Source of the DNA: Bremerella sp. P1 | Lineage (GTDB): Bacteria; Planctomycetota; Planctomycetia; Pirellulales; Pirellulaceae | Direction of reading: 5' to 3' | NCBI RefSeq assembly: GCF_028748185.1 | Contig: NZ_CP118164.1 | Location: forward strand, 2,356,001 to 2,420,000 | DNA: 64,000 bases | Part shown: one piece after another, positions 1-8,275 of the stretch | How the letters are laid out: the number at the start of each line of letters is the position of its first letter | Numbering within the stretch: position 1 is the first letter of the stretch | Translations under genes and position numbers: made by a program | The notes under the pieces: generated by a model | The model's input: only the letters and a program-made list of their open reading frames with translations | What the model was told of the DNA's origin: nothing | Databases searched by the model: none

Positions 1-311
1 AGCTCTCGGCCGAAGAAACCCAGCTCGGTCGTGGTCGACTTCCCTTTCTCAATCATCCCACGCTGAAACACCTGCACCTGGGACGCACGCAGTTCTCGAA
101 CCCCGCGATCGATGACCTGCCGATTTCGCTCGAGCATCTGAATCTGCGACGGACACGCATCGCTGATGAAGGCCTCGATAAGTTTGTGCGGCTGACGAAT
201 CTGAAACAACTGGATCTCAGCCGAACGCCCACCAGCGGACAAGCTATCCGTGGGCTTCGTCAGAAGATGCCCTGGTGCACGATCCAATGGGAGCCGCTGA
301 GAAATCCTTAG
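1..311 (+). CDS. Leucine-rich-repeat protein, C-terminal part (cut by window edge)
   Basis: The reading frame is open from the left edge (codons from position 3) and stops at TAG 309-311. The visible ~102 residues contain short leucine-rich repeats of the bacterial/planctomycete type (for example LKHLHLGRTQFS, LEHLNLRRTRIADEGL, LKQLDLSRTP) and end in KMPWC...WEPLRNP. The next gene ends in almost the same residues, so the two are tandem paralogues. The N-terminus, probably carrying the single membrane anchor seen in the paralogues, lies outside the window. LRR proteins of this kind are abundant in Pirellulaceae; their role is unknown and probably involves protein-protein contact. The paralogy is clear and the function is not. 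Confidence 0.75.
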   Translation, partial: LSAEETQLGRGRLPFLNHPTLKHLHLGRTQFSNPAIDDLPISLEHLNLRRTRIADEGLDKFVRLTNLKQLDLSRTPTSGQAIRGLRQKMPWCTIQWEPLRNP

Positions 312-320
312 CGGGCCATC

Positions 321-1094
321 ATGCCGGAAACCCAGCCCCACGAAGACCCCACCCAACCCAAACGGCGATCGCTCTGGCGAAGCTGGTCGCTACGGACGTT
401 GTTCGTGTTTGTGGCCCTTTGTGCCGCCGCACTGGCATGGTCAAGCTACCAGTTGCGTGTCGGCCAGCTCCATGAAGAAGTCTGCGAGAACGTTCGCGAG
501 CTCGGCGGTATGGTCGGAACGATTCGTGCCGAGCAAGTTTACCTCGGCCCGTTTCCCATTGCCATCACCGATAAGCGGCAAGCCTAGCTGAAAGCAATGG
601 GGGCCGAGGACGCGACCACGCGAACAGGACGAGTCGTCTTGTACGAGTATTCGAGGGGGGAACAACTGGAAAAGACGATCGACGAATTAAGTCGACTCGA
701 ATGGTTCCAGCATCTGTCTTTGTACGGCTGCCCCATGGACCAGGCTCAACTGACCCGGCTATTGGAGAACACCCAAGTCGATACGTTGTACCTTGAAAGC
801 ATGACGGTCGACCGCCGCGGTATCCCTTGTTTGCGAGATACTAAGACCCGCTGGCTGCTGTTGGCCCGCACGCAGTTCTCAGACCCTGGCATCGACGACC
901 TGCCGATCACGCTGGAATACTTCGACGCGACCCGTACCCGAATCAGTGACGAGGGACTCGACAAATTCGTCCGGCTGAAGAACCTGCAGAAGCTAATCCT
1001 GCGGCGTACGCGCACGAGCGAAGAAGGTGTCGAACGCCTGCGTCAGAAGATGCCCTGGTGCCAGATCTCTTGGGAGCCGCTGAGGAATCCGTGA
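321..1094 (+). pseudogene. Membrane-anchored LRR protein interrupted by an in-frame TAG
   Basis: ATG 321 opens 88 codons: a basic N-terminus, one transmembrane helix (LRTLFVFVALCAAALAWSSY) and a short extracytoplasmic stretch ending in DKRQA, then TAG at 585-587. The same frame continues with no other stop to TGA 1092-1094, encoding LRRs that end in WEPLRNP like the gene before it. Joined through the stop, the product would be about 257 residues, with the same anchor-plus-LRR plan as its neighbours. It starts 9 nt after the upstream gene and its stop overlaps the GTG of the next copy (GTGA), so the three once formed a tight operon. Either this is a recent nonsense mutation or sequencing error, or translation restarts at ATG 597 to give a soluble LRR fragment without an anchor. 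Confidence 0.65.
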
Positions 1095-1835
1095 ACACAC
1101 CGAAGTCACCCAGCGAAGAACCTGTCAGCGACTTGAAGCCCGCTTCCAAGCGATCGTGGCGCGTGCGCTGGTCGATGCGGGCCTTCTTCGTCCTCGTCAC
1201 GCTGACATGCATTCTATTTGCCTGGGGTTCTTATCTGGCAAGAGTCGGACAAACGCATGAGGAGGTTGCCAACCAGCTGGCGGTTCTCGGAAAGGCCACG
1301 CCGACGTATGCCCACCGACGCTCACGAATTGACGTGCAGTGGAAGTACACCGTGAAGGTCACGAAACAAACCATCTCGGGCCGCACCTGGAACCGCATCA
1401 CTTCCAGCCCGACCAACATTGTTCTTCAGACGCAGTACGAGAAAGGGGTTCCAAAGTGGATGGAGAACACGCAAACCGGCCTCCTCTTTCAGCGGATTGA
1501 TACGATTGAATCCAAAGGGCCTTTGAGACCGGAAGAGTTGGAAGAGTTCTTGGGCCTCGTCGCTCGACTCGATCGACTGGAAAGTCTGCGGCTGGGCGAA
1601 TACCGTTCTGGAGCAAATGACAAGTCTGCGACGTCTAGATCTATCGTACACGAAGGTCACCGAAGACGGCAGAAAGCGAATTGCGAATGCTCTTCCACGG
1701 TGTAGCGTAACACGATTAATGGTCAAGCCGTTCAGGATCACCAGCAGCAACGTGAATGTGCCCCTTTCAACTTTGGTTAGTGAAGCAGATGCTCGTACAG
1801 AAGGGCGAGATCAAAAAGTCAAAGGTGCCAAGTGA
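1091..1835 (+). pseudogene. Third tandem LRR paralogue, frameshifted
   Basis: The probable start is GTG 1091, overlapping the preceding TGA. The N-terminus matches the preceding copy: a basic stretch, a transmembrane helix (MRAFFVLVTLTCILFAWGSY) and the motif RVGQTHEEV. The frame runs through LRR-like sequence (LESLRLGEYRSG) to about 1610, then turns to low-quality sequence ending at 1705. The expected continuation, MTSLRRLDLSYTKVTEDG, is in another frame from 1617 to a stop at 1835. The distance between the two leucine motifs is about 15 residues rather than the usual ~24, so a deletion of some 25-28 nt that also shifted the frame is the simplest reading. It is likely a decaying gene copy. 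Confidence 0.6.
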
Positions 1836-2042
1836 AGAAGGAAAAATGGGAGCGGAAAAGGTGGCGGAACGAATGGCATCGGCCAACAGTGAATGCCCGC
1901 TGCGGGCCTTCGGCCACACCTCTTGCTTGCGTCCGGCATTAAGACCTTGGACAATTAGCTCTAGCTCGACACTGGTAGCCTTCGTTTGAAGTCGGTGTCG
2001 GGCATTCAGAAACGTTGGCCGCGCGAATCTACTTGGTGCATC
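1836..2042. other. Non-coding stretch after the LRR cluster
   Basis: No convincing gene, repeat or terminator is seen here. Short open frames on both strands have no family-like sequence. It may hold the promoter of the following gene, but no clear -35/-10 pair was found. Confidence 0.4.
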
Positions 2043-2402
2043 ATGACACTTGAACCAGCCTCTTTCGAATGGTCGCCGGAGCGTCTTCACAGCATCAACT
2101 ACCTCGGGCGCAATTTGGACTATTCAATCGAAGCCATTCGGTTCGTTCACGAAATGGTCTTGAAATCTGGCTCCGTGAACACAACCAGCGTGGGCGAAAA
2201 GCTACGAGTATTTGCCGTCGAATCTTTCGGCGACGACGCTAAGGGCGTCTTGGAATCCTGGAACATTGTGCGAAGCGAGGACGTTGGTGTTATTGTTGAA
2301 GGGCTTGTGAGCGAAGGGCTGTTAGTTGCCGAGGATGATGATTCGCTCGATGATTTTCAGGACCAGTTTGATTTGGACTCGTTGTTTCAGAACACGGCAT
2401 AG
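2043..2402 (+). CDS. Minf_1886-like protein (divergent)
   Basis: A 119-residue soluble protein. The pattern YSIEAIRFVHEMVL, a KLRVFAVESFGDDAKGVLE block, W.I.RSEDVGVIVEGLVSEGLL, then an acidic DDFQDQFDLDSLF tail follows the Minf_1886 family of the Planctomycetes-Verrucomicrobia group, in which 'tedfGeivfnLVeaGLl' precedes a 'D.ReDF.dgyDFe' end. The family has no established function. ATG 2043 is chosen over an upstream in-frame ATG at 1986 because the 19 extra residues look unlike the family. It stands alone, convergent with the ABC transporter genes. The family match is from memory of the consensus and is moderately sure. Confidence 0.6.
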   Translation: MTLEPASFEWSPERLHSINYLGRNLDYSIEAIRFVHEMVLKSGSVNTTSVGEKLRVFAVESFGDDAKGVLESWNIVRSEDVGVIVEGLVSEGLLVAEDDDSLDDFQDQFDLDSLFQNTA

Positions 2403-2511
2403 TTGGCCAACATCGCATCGCCGCTCTGTTCGGCATCCATGCCGAATCGCCTTCGATACACACACTTGAAAACGTCGCAAGTTACGGGTTGCTGGATGCT
2501 CGCTATTGGCG

Positions 2512-3327
2512 TTAAACCGTTTCGACGCAGCCTTCGGCCAGGCGGACGATTGAATCCGCTTCGTCGGCGATGCTTTGGTCGTGGGTGACCATCACGATCG
2601 TCAGGCCTTGTTCTTCGTTCAACTTGCGCAGGATGGTCAGCACTTCCTGGCCGGTCTGGCGATCGAGGTTGCCGGTTGGTTCGTCGGCCAGCAGGACCTT
2701 TGGGTCGGAGACCAACGCTCGGGCAATCGCCGTACGCTGCATCTCGCCGCCGGATAGTTCCCGTGGTTTGTGGTTCAGACGGTGACCGAGGCCGACCATG
2801 TCGAGCAGGTGCTTGGCTCGTTCTTTGAGCTGCTTGCGCACAGTCCAGTACTTGAAGAAGCCGTGCGAGATCATCGCTGGCGTCAGTACATTCTCGAGCG
2901 TCGTCAGTTCCGGCAGCAGGTGATAGAACTGGAAGATCAGCCCGAACTGGCCATTGCGGATGCGATCGCGCTGGCGGATCGGCAGGTTATCGGTGCGTTG
3001 GTCTTCGAAGTAGATCTCGCCCTGGTCTGGCACATCGAGCGTACCCATCAGGTGCAGCAGCGTACTCTTGCCGGAACCGCTTTGGCCGATGATCGACGTG
3101 ATGCGGCCTTCGTTGGCGACAAAGTCGACGCCGCGAAGCACGGGAATAATGTGCTGACCTTTGCGGTAGCTCTTGTGCAGGCCGATCGTACGGAGGATCG
3201 GCTTATCGACTTCGATGGGTGTATCGAATCGATCGGTGTGGACATGCGGGCCGGGCTTCTTAGGCGCAGGGGTAACGGCCGGGGCGGTCGCGGTGGACGT
3301 GTAGCTATCGCTCATCGTGTTACTCAT
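2512..3327 (-). CDS. lolD: LolD-like ABC transporter ATPase
   Basis: A 271-residue cytoplasmic ATPase of the MacB/LolD group. Walker A GQSGSGKST lies at residues 81-89, the Q-loop Gln near 133, the signature LSGGEMQR at 191-198, Walker B VLLADEP at 211-217 and the switch His at 249 (VTHD). A ~40-residue Ala/Pro-rich N-terminal extension precedes the domain. ATG 3327 is chosen because its start overlaps the stop of the upstream permease by 8 nt, which implies translational coupling; longer upstream frames read into the permease. With that permease it should form a LolCDE-type complex, which extracts lipoproteins from the inner membrane for delivery to the outer membrane. A related MacB-like efflux role cannot be excluded. 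Confidence 0.85.
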   Translation of the reverse strand: MSNTMSDSYTSTATAPAVTPAPKKPGPHVHTDRFDTPIEVDKPILRTIGLHKSYRKGQHIIPVLRGVDFVANEGRITSIIGQSGSGKSTLLHLMGTLDVPDQGEIYFEDQRTDNLPIRQRDRIRNGQFGLIFQFYHLLPELTTLENVLTPAMISHGFFKYWTVRKQLKERAKHLLDMVGLGHRLNHKPRELSGGEMQRTAIARALVSDPKVLLADEPTGNLDRQTGQEVLTILRKLNEEQGLTIVMVTHDQSIADEADSIVRLAEGCVETV

Positions 3328-5020
3328 AACGGAGGGCCTCGACCGGGTGAAGTCGTGCGGCGCGAATCGCTGGCAGCACGCTCGCCAGCACGGCAATCAA
3401 CATCGCCCCAAACACCACCATCGCAATCGCGGCAGGTTCGACGATGGTGGGAATTTCCTGGAAGTAGTAGATCGTCGGATCAAACACTTCCCGCCCGGTG
3501 ATCATCTCGATCAGCTTGGCGATGTGATTGATGTTCCAGACGAATAGCAGTCCGAGAATGCAGCCGACACCGGAACCAACGATGCCCAGCGAGAGCCCGT
3601 AGCCAACGAAGATACTCATGATCCCGCCACCACTCGCACCGAGCGATTTGAGGATGCCGATGTCCTTCGTCTTCTCAACGACGATCATGTAGAACGTCGC
3701 CAGAATACCGAAGCCTGCCACGCCAATGATCAGGAACAGCAGGATGTTGAGGATCGTCTTTTCCATCTGCACGGCAGCCAATAGCGGCCCCTGCATGTCC
3801 TTCCACGATTGAATGCGGAACGGATGCGTTTCAGCTGGGAAAGCGGCACGCAGGTTGTTGGTGAACTTGTTCAGGTCGGCCCCTGGCTTCAAACGAATTT
3901 GAATCGTCGAAACAGCGCTGCCCAGTTCCGGGTGCGTCATGTAACGCAGCGACTGCAGCTTGCTCAGGGGAACGAACGCGAAGCCTGCGTCGTATTCGTT
4001 CATCTTGCTTTCGTAGAAGTCGACGACCGTGAAGGTCTCGCTGATTGCCTTGGGTGGGCTTTCGGCCGAAGGAAACGTCAGGCGAACGTCGTCGCCCGGG
4101 ACGGCCAGGAAGTAATCCTTCACCTGGCCTTCGGCATCGCGTTGACGAATGCTGGCGACGGCCATCCCCAGGATGATGCCGGGGGCCTGGTGCTTCATCG
4201 GATCGAACGTCTGGCTCTTGGGTTGATCGTGACGCAGAGCGAATGGGTCGGCACCCTTTGTGTTGGGATCGACCTGCTTGTTGGATTGCTTAGCGATGCG
4301 ATCCGCCAAGTCGGCTGGCGGAGCCCCAGGCAGGGGTGGAGCATCGGGATCGTCGGCGAACTTGGGAGTCACCAGGGGAGTTGGCTCGGCGGCATTGCCC
4401 TCGAGCGGGCTATCCATCGCGGCAAGCTCGTTGGGGTTGGTTCGAGTCGGCAAGTGCCCTGTTTGATGCATCGTCTCAAAACGTCGCATCTCGGCTTCCA
4501 GCTCTTGCTGATAGGCGATCTTTTCGCGGCGATACTCCCAGCCCGATTCGACCAACGGAGAGTTATCGGGGCCGTCGTATCCCTTCTCTTTCAGATCAAA
4601 GTCAACCTGCTGGCGGTTGGACGGGTGCTTCAGATACTTCGAGAAGTCACTGACGTTGTTGTATGTTTCGTCGTCGATACCGATGACGGTCACTTGCCGC
4701 GGAAGCCATTGATCGCGAACACGCAGATTGAGCATCGCCGGTACGTGCACGGTGACGGTCATGTTCTCGATGTCGTCGCCGGCGACTTCCCGAACGGCTT
4801 GCATGTGCCGTTCCCACTGGTAGAAGCCATCCAGGCTGTGGCTTTCCATCACCACGTCGGAAAGGATGCCGTGCAGGCGAACGTGCATCTCGTGCGAGAA
4901 GCCTGACATGACGGCGTTGACCACCACCATGGTGGCCACACCCAGCGTCACGCTAATGATGGACGCCAGGGCGATCCAACGCGTCTTCAGGTAACGCAGA
5001 CAGAGCATCAACTTGTACAT
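3320..5020 (-). CDS. LolC/LolE-like FtsX-family permease
   Basis: A 566-residue inner-membrane protein. It has one N-terminal transmembrane helix after YLKTRWIALASIISVTLGVA, a large periplasmic domain (about residues 45-430), then three helices near the C-terminus with the conserved family stretch VVEKTKDIGILKSLGAS and the ending PAIRAARLHPVEALRYE. This is the LolC/LolE arrangement. The periplasmic domain contains a Pro/Asp-rich insertion (about residues 205-290) that looks disordered and is unusual for the family. ATG 5020 (MYKLMLCLRYL) is chosen because it starts at the expected family N-terminus. It is followed by the ATPase gene with an 8-nt overlap. Only one permease gene is present, so the complex may be a homodimer, as in bacteria with a single LolF-type protein. 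Confidence 0.8.
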   Translation of the reverse strand: MYKLMLCLRYLKTRWIALASIISVTLGVATMVVVNAVMSGFSHEMHVRLHGILSDVVMESHSLDGFYQWERHMQAVREVAGDDIENMTVTVHVPAMLNLRVRDQWLPRQVTVIGIDDETYNNVSDFSKYLKHPSNRQQVDFDLKEKGYDGPDNSPLVESGWEYRREKIAYQQELEAEMRRFETMHQTGHLPTRTNPNELAAMDSPLEGNAAEPTPLVTPKFADDPDAPPLPGAPPADLADRIAKQSNKQVDPNTKGADPFALRHDQPKSQTFDPMKHQAPGIILGMAVASIRQRDAEGQVKDYFLAVPGDDVRLTFPSAESPPKAISETFTVVDFYESKMNEYDAGFAFVPLSKLQSLRYMTHPELGSAVSTIQIRLKPGADLNKFTNNLRAAFPAETHPFRIQSWKDMQGPLLAAVQMEKTILNILLFLIIGVAGFGILATFYMIVVEKTKDIGILKSLGASGGGIMSIFVGYGLSLGIVGSGVGCILGLLFVWNINHIAKLIEMITGREVFDPTIYYFQEIPTIVEPAAIAMVVFGAMLIAVLASVLPAIRAARLHPVEALRYE

Positions 5021-5055
5021 TGCCAATCCTTCGGCAAGCGCGGCACTCGTGTCTG

Positions 5056-5097
5056 GCCCCCTCGCCACTTTTTGACCGAGGGGAAACCTGAGGGGGC
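5056..5097 (-). promoter_or_regulatory. Leader with two mutually exclusive stems
   Basis: In the 87-nt gap between lysS and the permease gene, the segment 5056-5064 (GCCCCCTCG on plus) can pair either with CGAGGGG at 5077-5083 or with GAGGGGGC at 5090-5097. Read on the minus strand this lies 5' of the permease start. No T-run follows either stem, so it is not a simple terminator. It could be a processing site or chance GC-rich pairing. Confidence 0.3.
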
Positions 5098-5107
5098 AGC
5101 AACCGTC

Positions 5108-7174
5108 CTAGGTTGCTTCGTGCCGCAACAGCGGGAACAAAATGATTTCGCGAATCGTTGCGCTGTTAGTTAGTAACATGACAAGGCGGTCGATGCCAAT
5201 ACCAAGTCCGCCAGCTGGCGGCATTCCGTTGCGAAGTGCCCGGACAAAATCGGTGTCCATACGGGCCATCGAGTCCTCTTCGTCCATCCCTTCCAGCTGC
5301 GTGCGGAACAGCTGTTCCTGCAGGTCGGGGTCGTTCAGCTCGGTATAGGCGTTGGCCAGTTCCATGCCTTGGATGAACAGCTCGAAACGCTCGGCAACTG
5401 CGGGATTATCCGCTTTTCGCTTGGTCAGCGGGCAGATGCTAGCAGGGTAGTCGATGACAAAGACCGGGCCGACCAGCTTGTCTTCGACGGTCTCTTCGAA
5501 GATCTCGTTACGCAGTACGTCGGGGTGCTTGCCGTCGGTTTCCAGACCCAGCTTCTTGGCACATGCGACCACTTCGGCTTCGTTCGTCGGATCGATGCCA
5601 GCGTGCTCTGCTAGCAGGTCGCTGTAGCACTTCCGCGCAAACGGCGGGGTAAAGTCGATCTCTTTGTCGCCGAAGGGAACCTTGTACGGCGAGCCGATCG
5701 CATCGAGCGCGTTCTTGATGATGTTCTCGGTCAGCTCCATCATCGTTTCGTAGTTGCCGAATGCCTCGTAGACCTCGAGCATGGTGAACTCGGGGTTATG
5801 CCGTGGGCTGATCCCTTCATTGCGGTAGACGCGTCCCAATTCGAAGACGCGTTCCATGCCGCCCACCAGCAGCCGCTTGAGGTGTAGCTCCAAAGCGATA
5901 CGCATCACCAGCGGCATGCCCAGCGCGTTGTGGAAGGTTTCAAAGGGACGGGCAGCGGCACCACCAGCGATGGTGTGCAGCGTGGGGCCTTCGATTTCAA
6001 AGTACCCTTCCCCAACCAACGTATCGCGGATCGATCGCACGATCTGGGTTCGCTGCACGAAGCGGTCGAGTACCCCGTCGCCGTAGGCCAGGTCGAGATA
6101 CCGCATTCGCTGACGCATCTCGGGATCGGTCAGACCCTTGTGCTTTTCCGGCGGAGCTTCGAGGGTCTTTGTCAGGAAGTGCAGCCCTTCCACGAAGACG
6201 GTCAGCTCGCCGGTCTTGGTCTTCTTCAGCTCGCCGTCGACACCGATGATGTCGCCGAGATCCAAGCACTGGGCGATATCCCAGTTGCGCTCGCCGACCT
6301 GGGCCTGGCCGAGGAACAGCTGAATGGTCCCAGTCCGATCGACCAGGTTGATGAAGATCAGCTTGCCGGTCGGTCGCATCAACACGATACGCCCAGCGAC
6401 GCGAACCTTGGGTCCGCTGTACAGGGTTTGCTCGCGACCACCTTCGGTGGTGGTCTTCTCTTCGGTGATTTCCGATTCAAGTGCGCGGACGTCAGCGATG
6501 GCCTGCTTGTTGTCGAACCGCTGGCCCCATGGGTCGATGCCCATGCTGACGAGCTTTTCCATCTTTTGACGACGGGCCGCTTCAATGGCATGGACGGCCG
6601 CGTTCTGATCTTCGATCCAAGGGCGGTCTTCGTGCGAAAGAAGCTTGGTCAGATTCTCGGCCAGGACGTCGGCGAACTTGTCGTTCTCGCCGAAGAGGCA
6701 GATGTCGTTGGGCTTCAAGCCTTCGGGCAGACGCAGCAGGTCGTGGACCTCGCCTGAGACTTCCTCGCGCTGATCGCCGCCGTTGTCGCGGTGCGTGAGC
6801 ACGAACCACGTCGATTGATGAAACTTGTTTTGCTTCGCGCTTTCCAGCACCAGGTCCAACTGCTGCTGCGCCTTTTCTTCGGTGTACGGATTGAGCGACG
6901 TCTCGTCGTCGGTGCACAGACCGATGGTCAGCGCCAGGGTGTCCTTCGACTTGGCCAGCAGTTCTTCGGCCGGGACCGCGCCAGGGTGCCCCTTGTCATC
7001 GGTATCGAAGCAGTGATCGATGATCTCGAAGGTGACGCCGAACTCAGGCTTGGCGGTCTTCTTGTTGAACTCTTTGAAGAACTTGCGGACATCGCGACAC
7101 TCTTTGACAGTGTCGTTCGACCAGAGAAGAAAGACTTGGTACTTAGACGGTCGATTGGTTGGCTTGGCGGACAT
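5108..7174 (-). CDS. lysS: Lysyl-tRNA synthetase (class II) with extra N-terminal domain
   Basis: A 688-residue protein. From about residue 200 on it is a standard class II LysRS that charges tRNA-Lys: OB-fold anticodon-binding domain at about 255-345, motif 1 region ending GGAAARPF (404-411), motif 2 RVYRNEGISPRHNPEFT (448-464), ELANAYTELNDP (605-616) and motif 3 GLGIGIDRLVMLL (656-668). Family members are about 500 residues; here ~195 residues precede the catalytic part. That extension begins KYQVFLLWSND and alternates hydrophobic strands (VTFEIIDH, TLALTIGL, STWFVLTH, DICLFGE) with helices, like an alpha/beta TIR-like or DUF4062-like domain; this fold assignment is inference. ATG 7174 is the first start in the frame, and no ATG near residue 200 matches a normal LysRS start better than Met205, which lies inside the first helix. 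Confidence 0.93.
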   Translation of the reverse strand: MSAKPTNRPSKYQVFLLWSNDTVKECRDVRKFFKEFNKKTAKPEFGVTFEIIDHCFDTDDKGHPGAVPAEELLAKSKDTLALTIGLCTDDETSLNPYTEEKAQQQLDLVLESAKQNKFHQSTWFVLTHRDNGGDQREEVSGEVHDLLRLPEGLKPNDICLFGENDKFADVLAENLTKLLSHEDRPWIEDQNAAVHAIEAARRQKMEKLVSMGIDPWGQRFDNKQAIADVRALESEITEEKTTTEGGREQTLYSGPKVRVAGRIVLMRPTGKLIFINLVDRTGTIQLFLGQAQVGERNWDIAQCLDLGDIIGVDGELKKTKTGELTVFVEGLHFLTKTLEAPPEKHKGLTDPEMRQRMRYLDLAYGDGVLDRFVQRTQIVRSIRDTLVGEGYFEIEGPTLHTIAGGAAARPFETFHNALGMPLVMRIALELHLKRLLVGGMERVFELGRVYRNEGISPRHNPEFTMLEVYEAFGNYETMMELTENIIKNALDAIGSPYKVPFGDKEIDFTPPFARKCYSDLLAEHAGIDPTNEAEVVACAKKLGLETDGKHPDVLRNEIFEETVEDKLVGPVFVIDYPASICPLTKRKADNPAVAERFELFIQGMELANAYTELNDPDLQEQLFRTQLEGMDEEDSMARMDTDFVRALRNGMPPAGGLGIGIDRLVMLLTNSATIREIILFPLLRHEAT

Positions 7175-7224
7175 GGCCCCTTCCGAAGTTCGGGTAGTGG
7201 GAAAACCCCAGGGGCAGCTTCAAC

Positions 7225-7291
7225 ACCCTCAATGAGCGTAAAGAATGTAACCCCAGTTACCGCAAGATTTTACTGGGGTTAGATTGAGGGT
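7225..7291 (-). promoter_or_regulatory. Double inverted repeat in the lysS leader
   Basis: Two nested perfect stems flank the region 50-120 nt upstream of lysS: outer ACCCTCAA (7225-7232) with TTGAGGGT (7284-7291), inner TAACCCCAGT (7248-7257) with ACTGGGGTTA (7272-7281). On the minus strand this would fold in the lysS 5' leader; it also lies just downstream of the 7320-7811 gene. There is no T-run after it on the minus strand, so a regulatory or processing hairpin is more likely than an intrinsic terminator. Confidence 0.45.
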
Positions 7292-7319
7292 CAATCGGAG
7301 GTCGAATCTCCGACATTAT

Positions 7320-7811
7320 CTAGCGGGTAACTGGGCCCTTTTCGCGAGGGCGATATTGATAGGCTTGCAGCACGCCCATGTGCAGGCACAAGTGCTCACA
7401 AATGAGTGCTCGCTTATCGGAATCGTGCCGAACGATTTCCAGAACCGGCGGCGAGGTGTGCTCCATGAAACCGACGTTGAGCAGCTTGTTGGCACGATCG
7501 GCGTTCCACGACGAAGTCACATTGTAGTCCCGATCGGTGACCACCACGCGGCAGGTGGTGGTGGTGTCGCCGGCATCCGATTCAAAGACGAATATGCGGT
7601 GAGTGATGCCTCCTTCGTCGGTGAACGAGTTCTGCGAGACTAGCTTGTCTCGGTACAACGGGTTCATCGTCGGGAAGGACTCCGTCGCCAGAAAGGTGGC
7701 GTAGGTTGCTTTGCGGTAGACGGACTCGCCAAAAGCGACACCCAGGATGCCAACCATTACGACAACGGTCAAAGCTGACTTAGCAAACTGTACTGGGGAA
7801 ATCTTGCCCAT
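7320..7811 (-). CDS. Small membrane-anchored protein of unknown function
   Basis: 163 residues. A basic N-terminus is followed by a single hydrophobic segment (ALTVVVMVGILGVAFG), read as a membrane anchor or uncleaved signal. The rest is a polar domain with several aromatic residues and the motif RIFVFESDAGDTTTTCRVVV, ending LICEHLCLHMG...YQYRP. Three cysteines are in the extracytoplasmic part. I do not recognise a family. It precedes lysS on the same strand, with a hairpin-rich gap of about 145 nt. Start ATG 7811. Confidence 0.6.
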   Translation of the reverse strand: MGKISPVQFAKSALTVVVMVGILGVAFGESVYRKATYATFLATESFPTMNPLYRDKLVSQNSFTDEGGITHRIFVFESDAGDTTTTCRVVVTDRDYNVTSSWNADRANKLLNVGFMEHTSPPVLEIVRHDSDKRALICEHLCLHMGVLQAYQYRPREKGPVTR

Positions 7812-8212
7812 GCTAAAAATCCTCTGTTCTCTGTTCCGGTAGGTAGGTGGGTCGGATTGCAGGTAGGAAGGAAAGTGTGTGAGCCGTGGTTGTTCAGGCC
7901 ACCAGCTCGGCCTCGTTCTCGATGGAAATCAAAACGTCTCTAACCTTTAATTCGCATCGGTCTGTGACTGATATTCCCCCATTGTCGTTTTTTTTGCAAT
8001 GGTTTTTTGAAGGGCTATTTTTAGCCAGGACTCCCAGGAATTGCTTATGCAAAAAAGCGCACCTTATGGGGGTCAAGTGGGGATGGGTCCTCGCCATATC
8101 CGCGTAGATAGGGTGAAAACTTTATTGGAAGGATTTTTCCCTTGAGGCCACAGGGGATGTGGTCATCCGCAACGCTAGCAGGTGGGGGCGGGATCTAGCG
8201 CTCACAAGAGAT

Positions 8213-8275
8213 AAAAAAAGGCGACTCGGGCCGGCAGGGGCAAACGTCGGGGGAAACGGGCCAACCAGAGTCGCC
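8213..8275 (-). terminator. Strong intrinsic terminator (minus strand)
   Basis: On the minus strand GGCGACTC pairs with GAGTCGCC across a GC-rich loop that contains further GGCC pairing, and is followed directly by seven T residues (plus-strand A-run at 8213-8219). It lies about 300 nt beyond the stop of the DUF4870 gene, which is far for that gene alone, so it may end a separate small transcript. Confidence 0.55.

Noticed and set aside
3809-4906. Plus-strand frame opposite the LolC/E-like permease
   Set aside because: Antisense shadow of a well-supported permease.
7894-8097. 67-codon minus-strand frame in the long intergenic region
   Set aside because: Contains low-complexity Lys/Asn runs caused by T-tracts; not a convincing protein.
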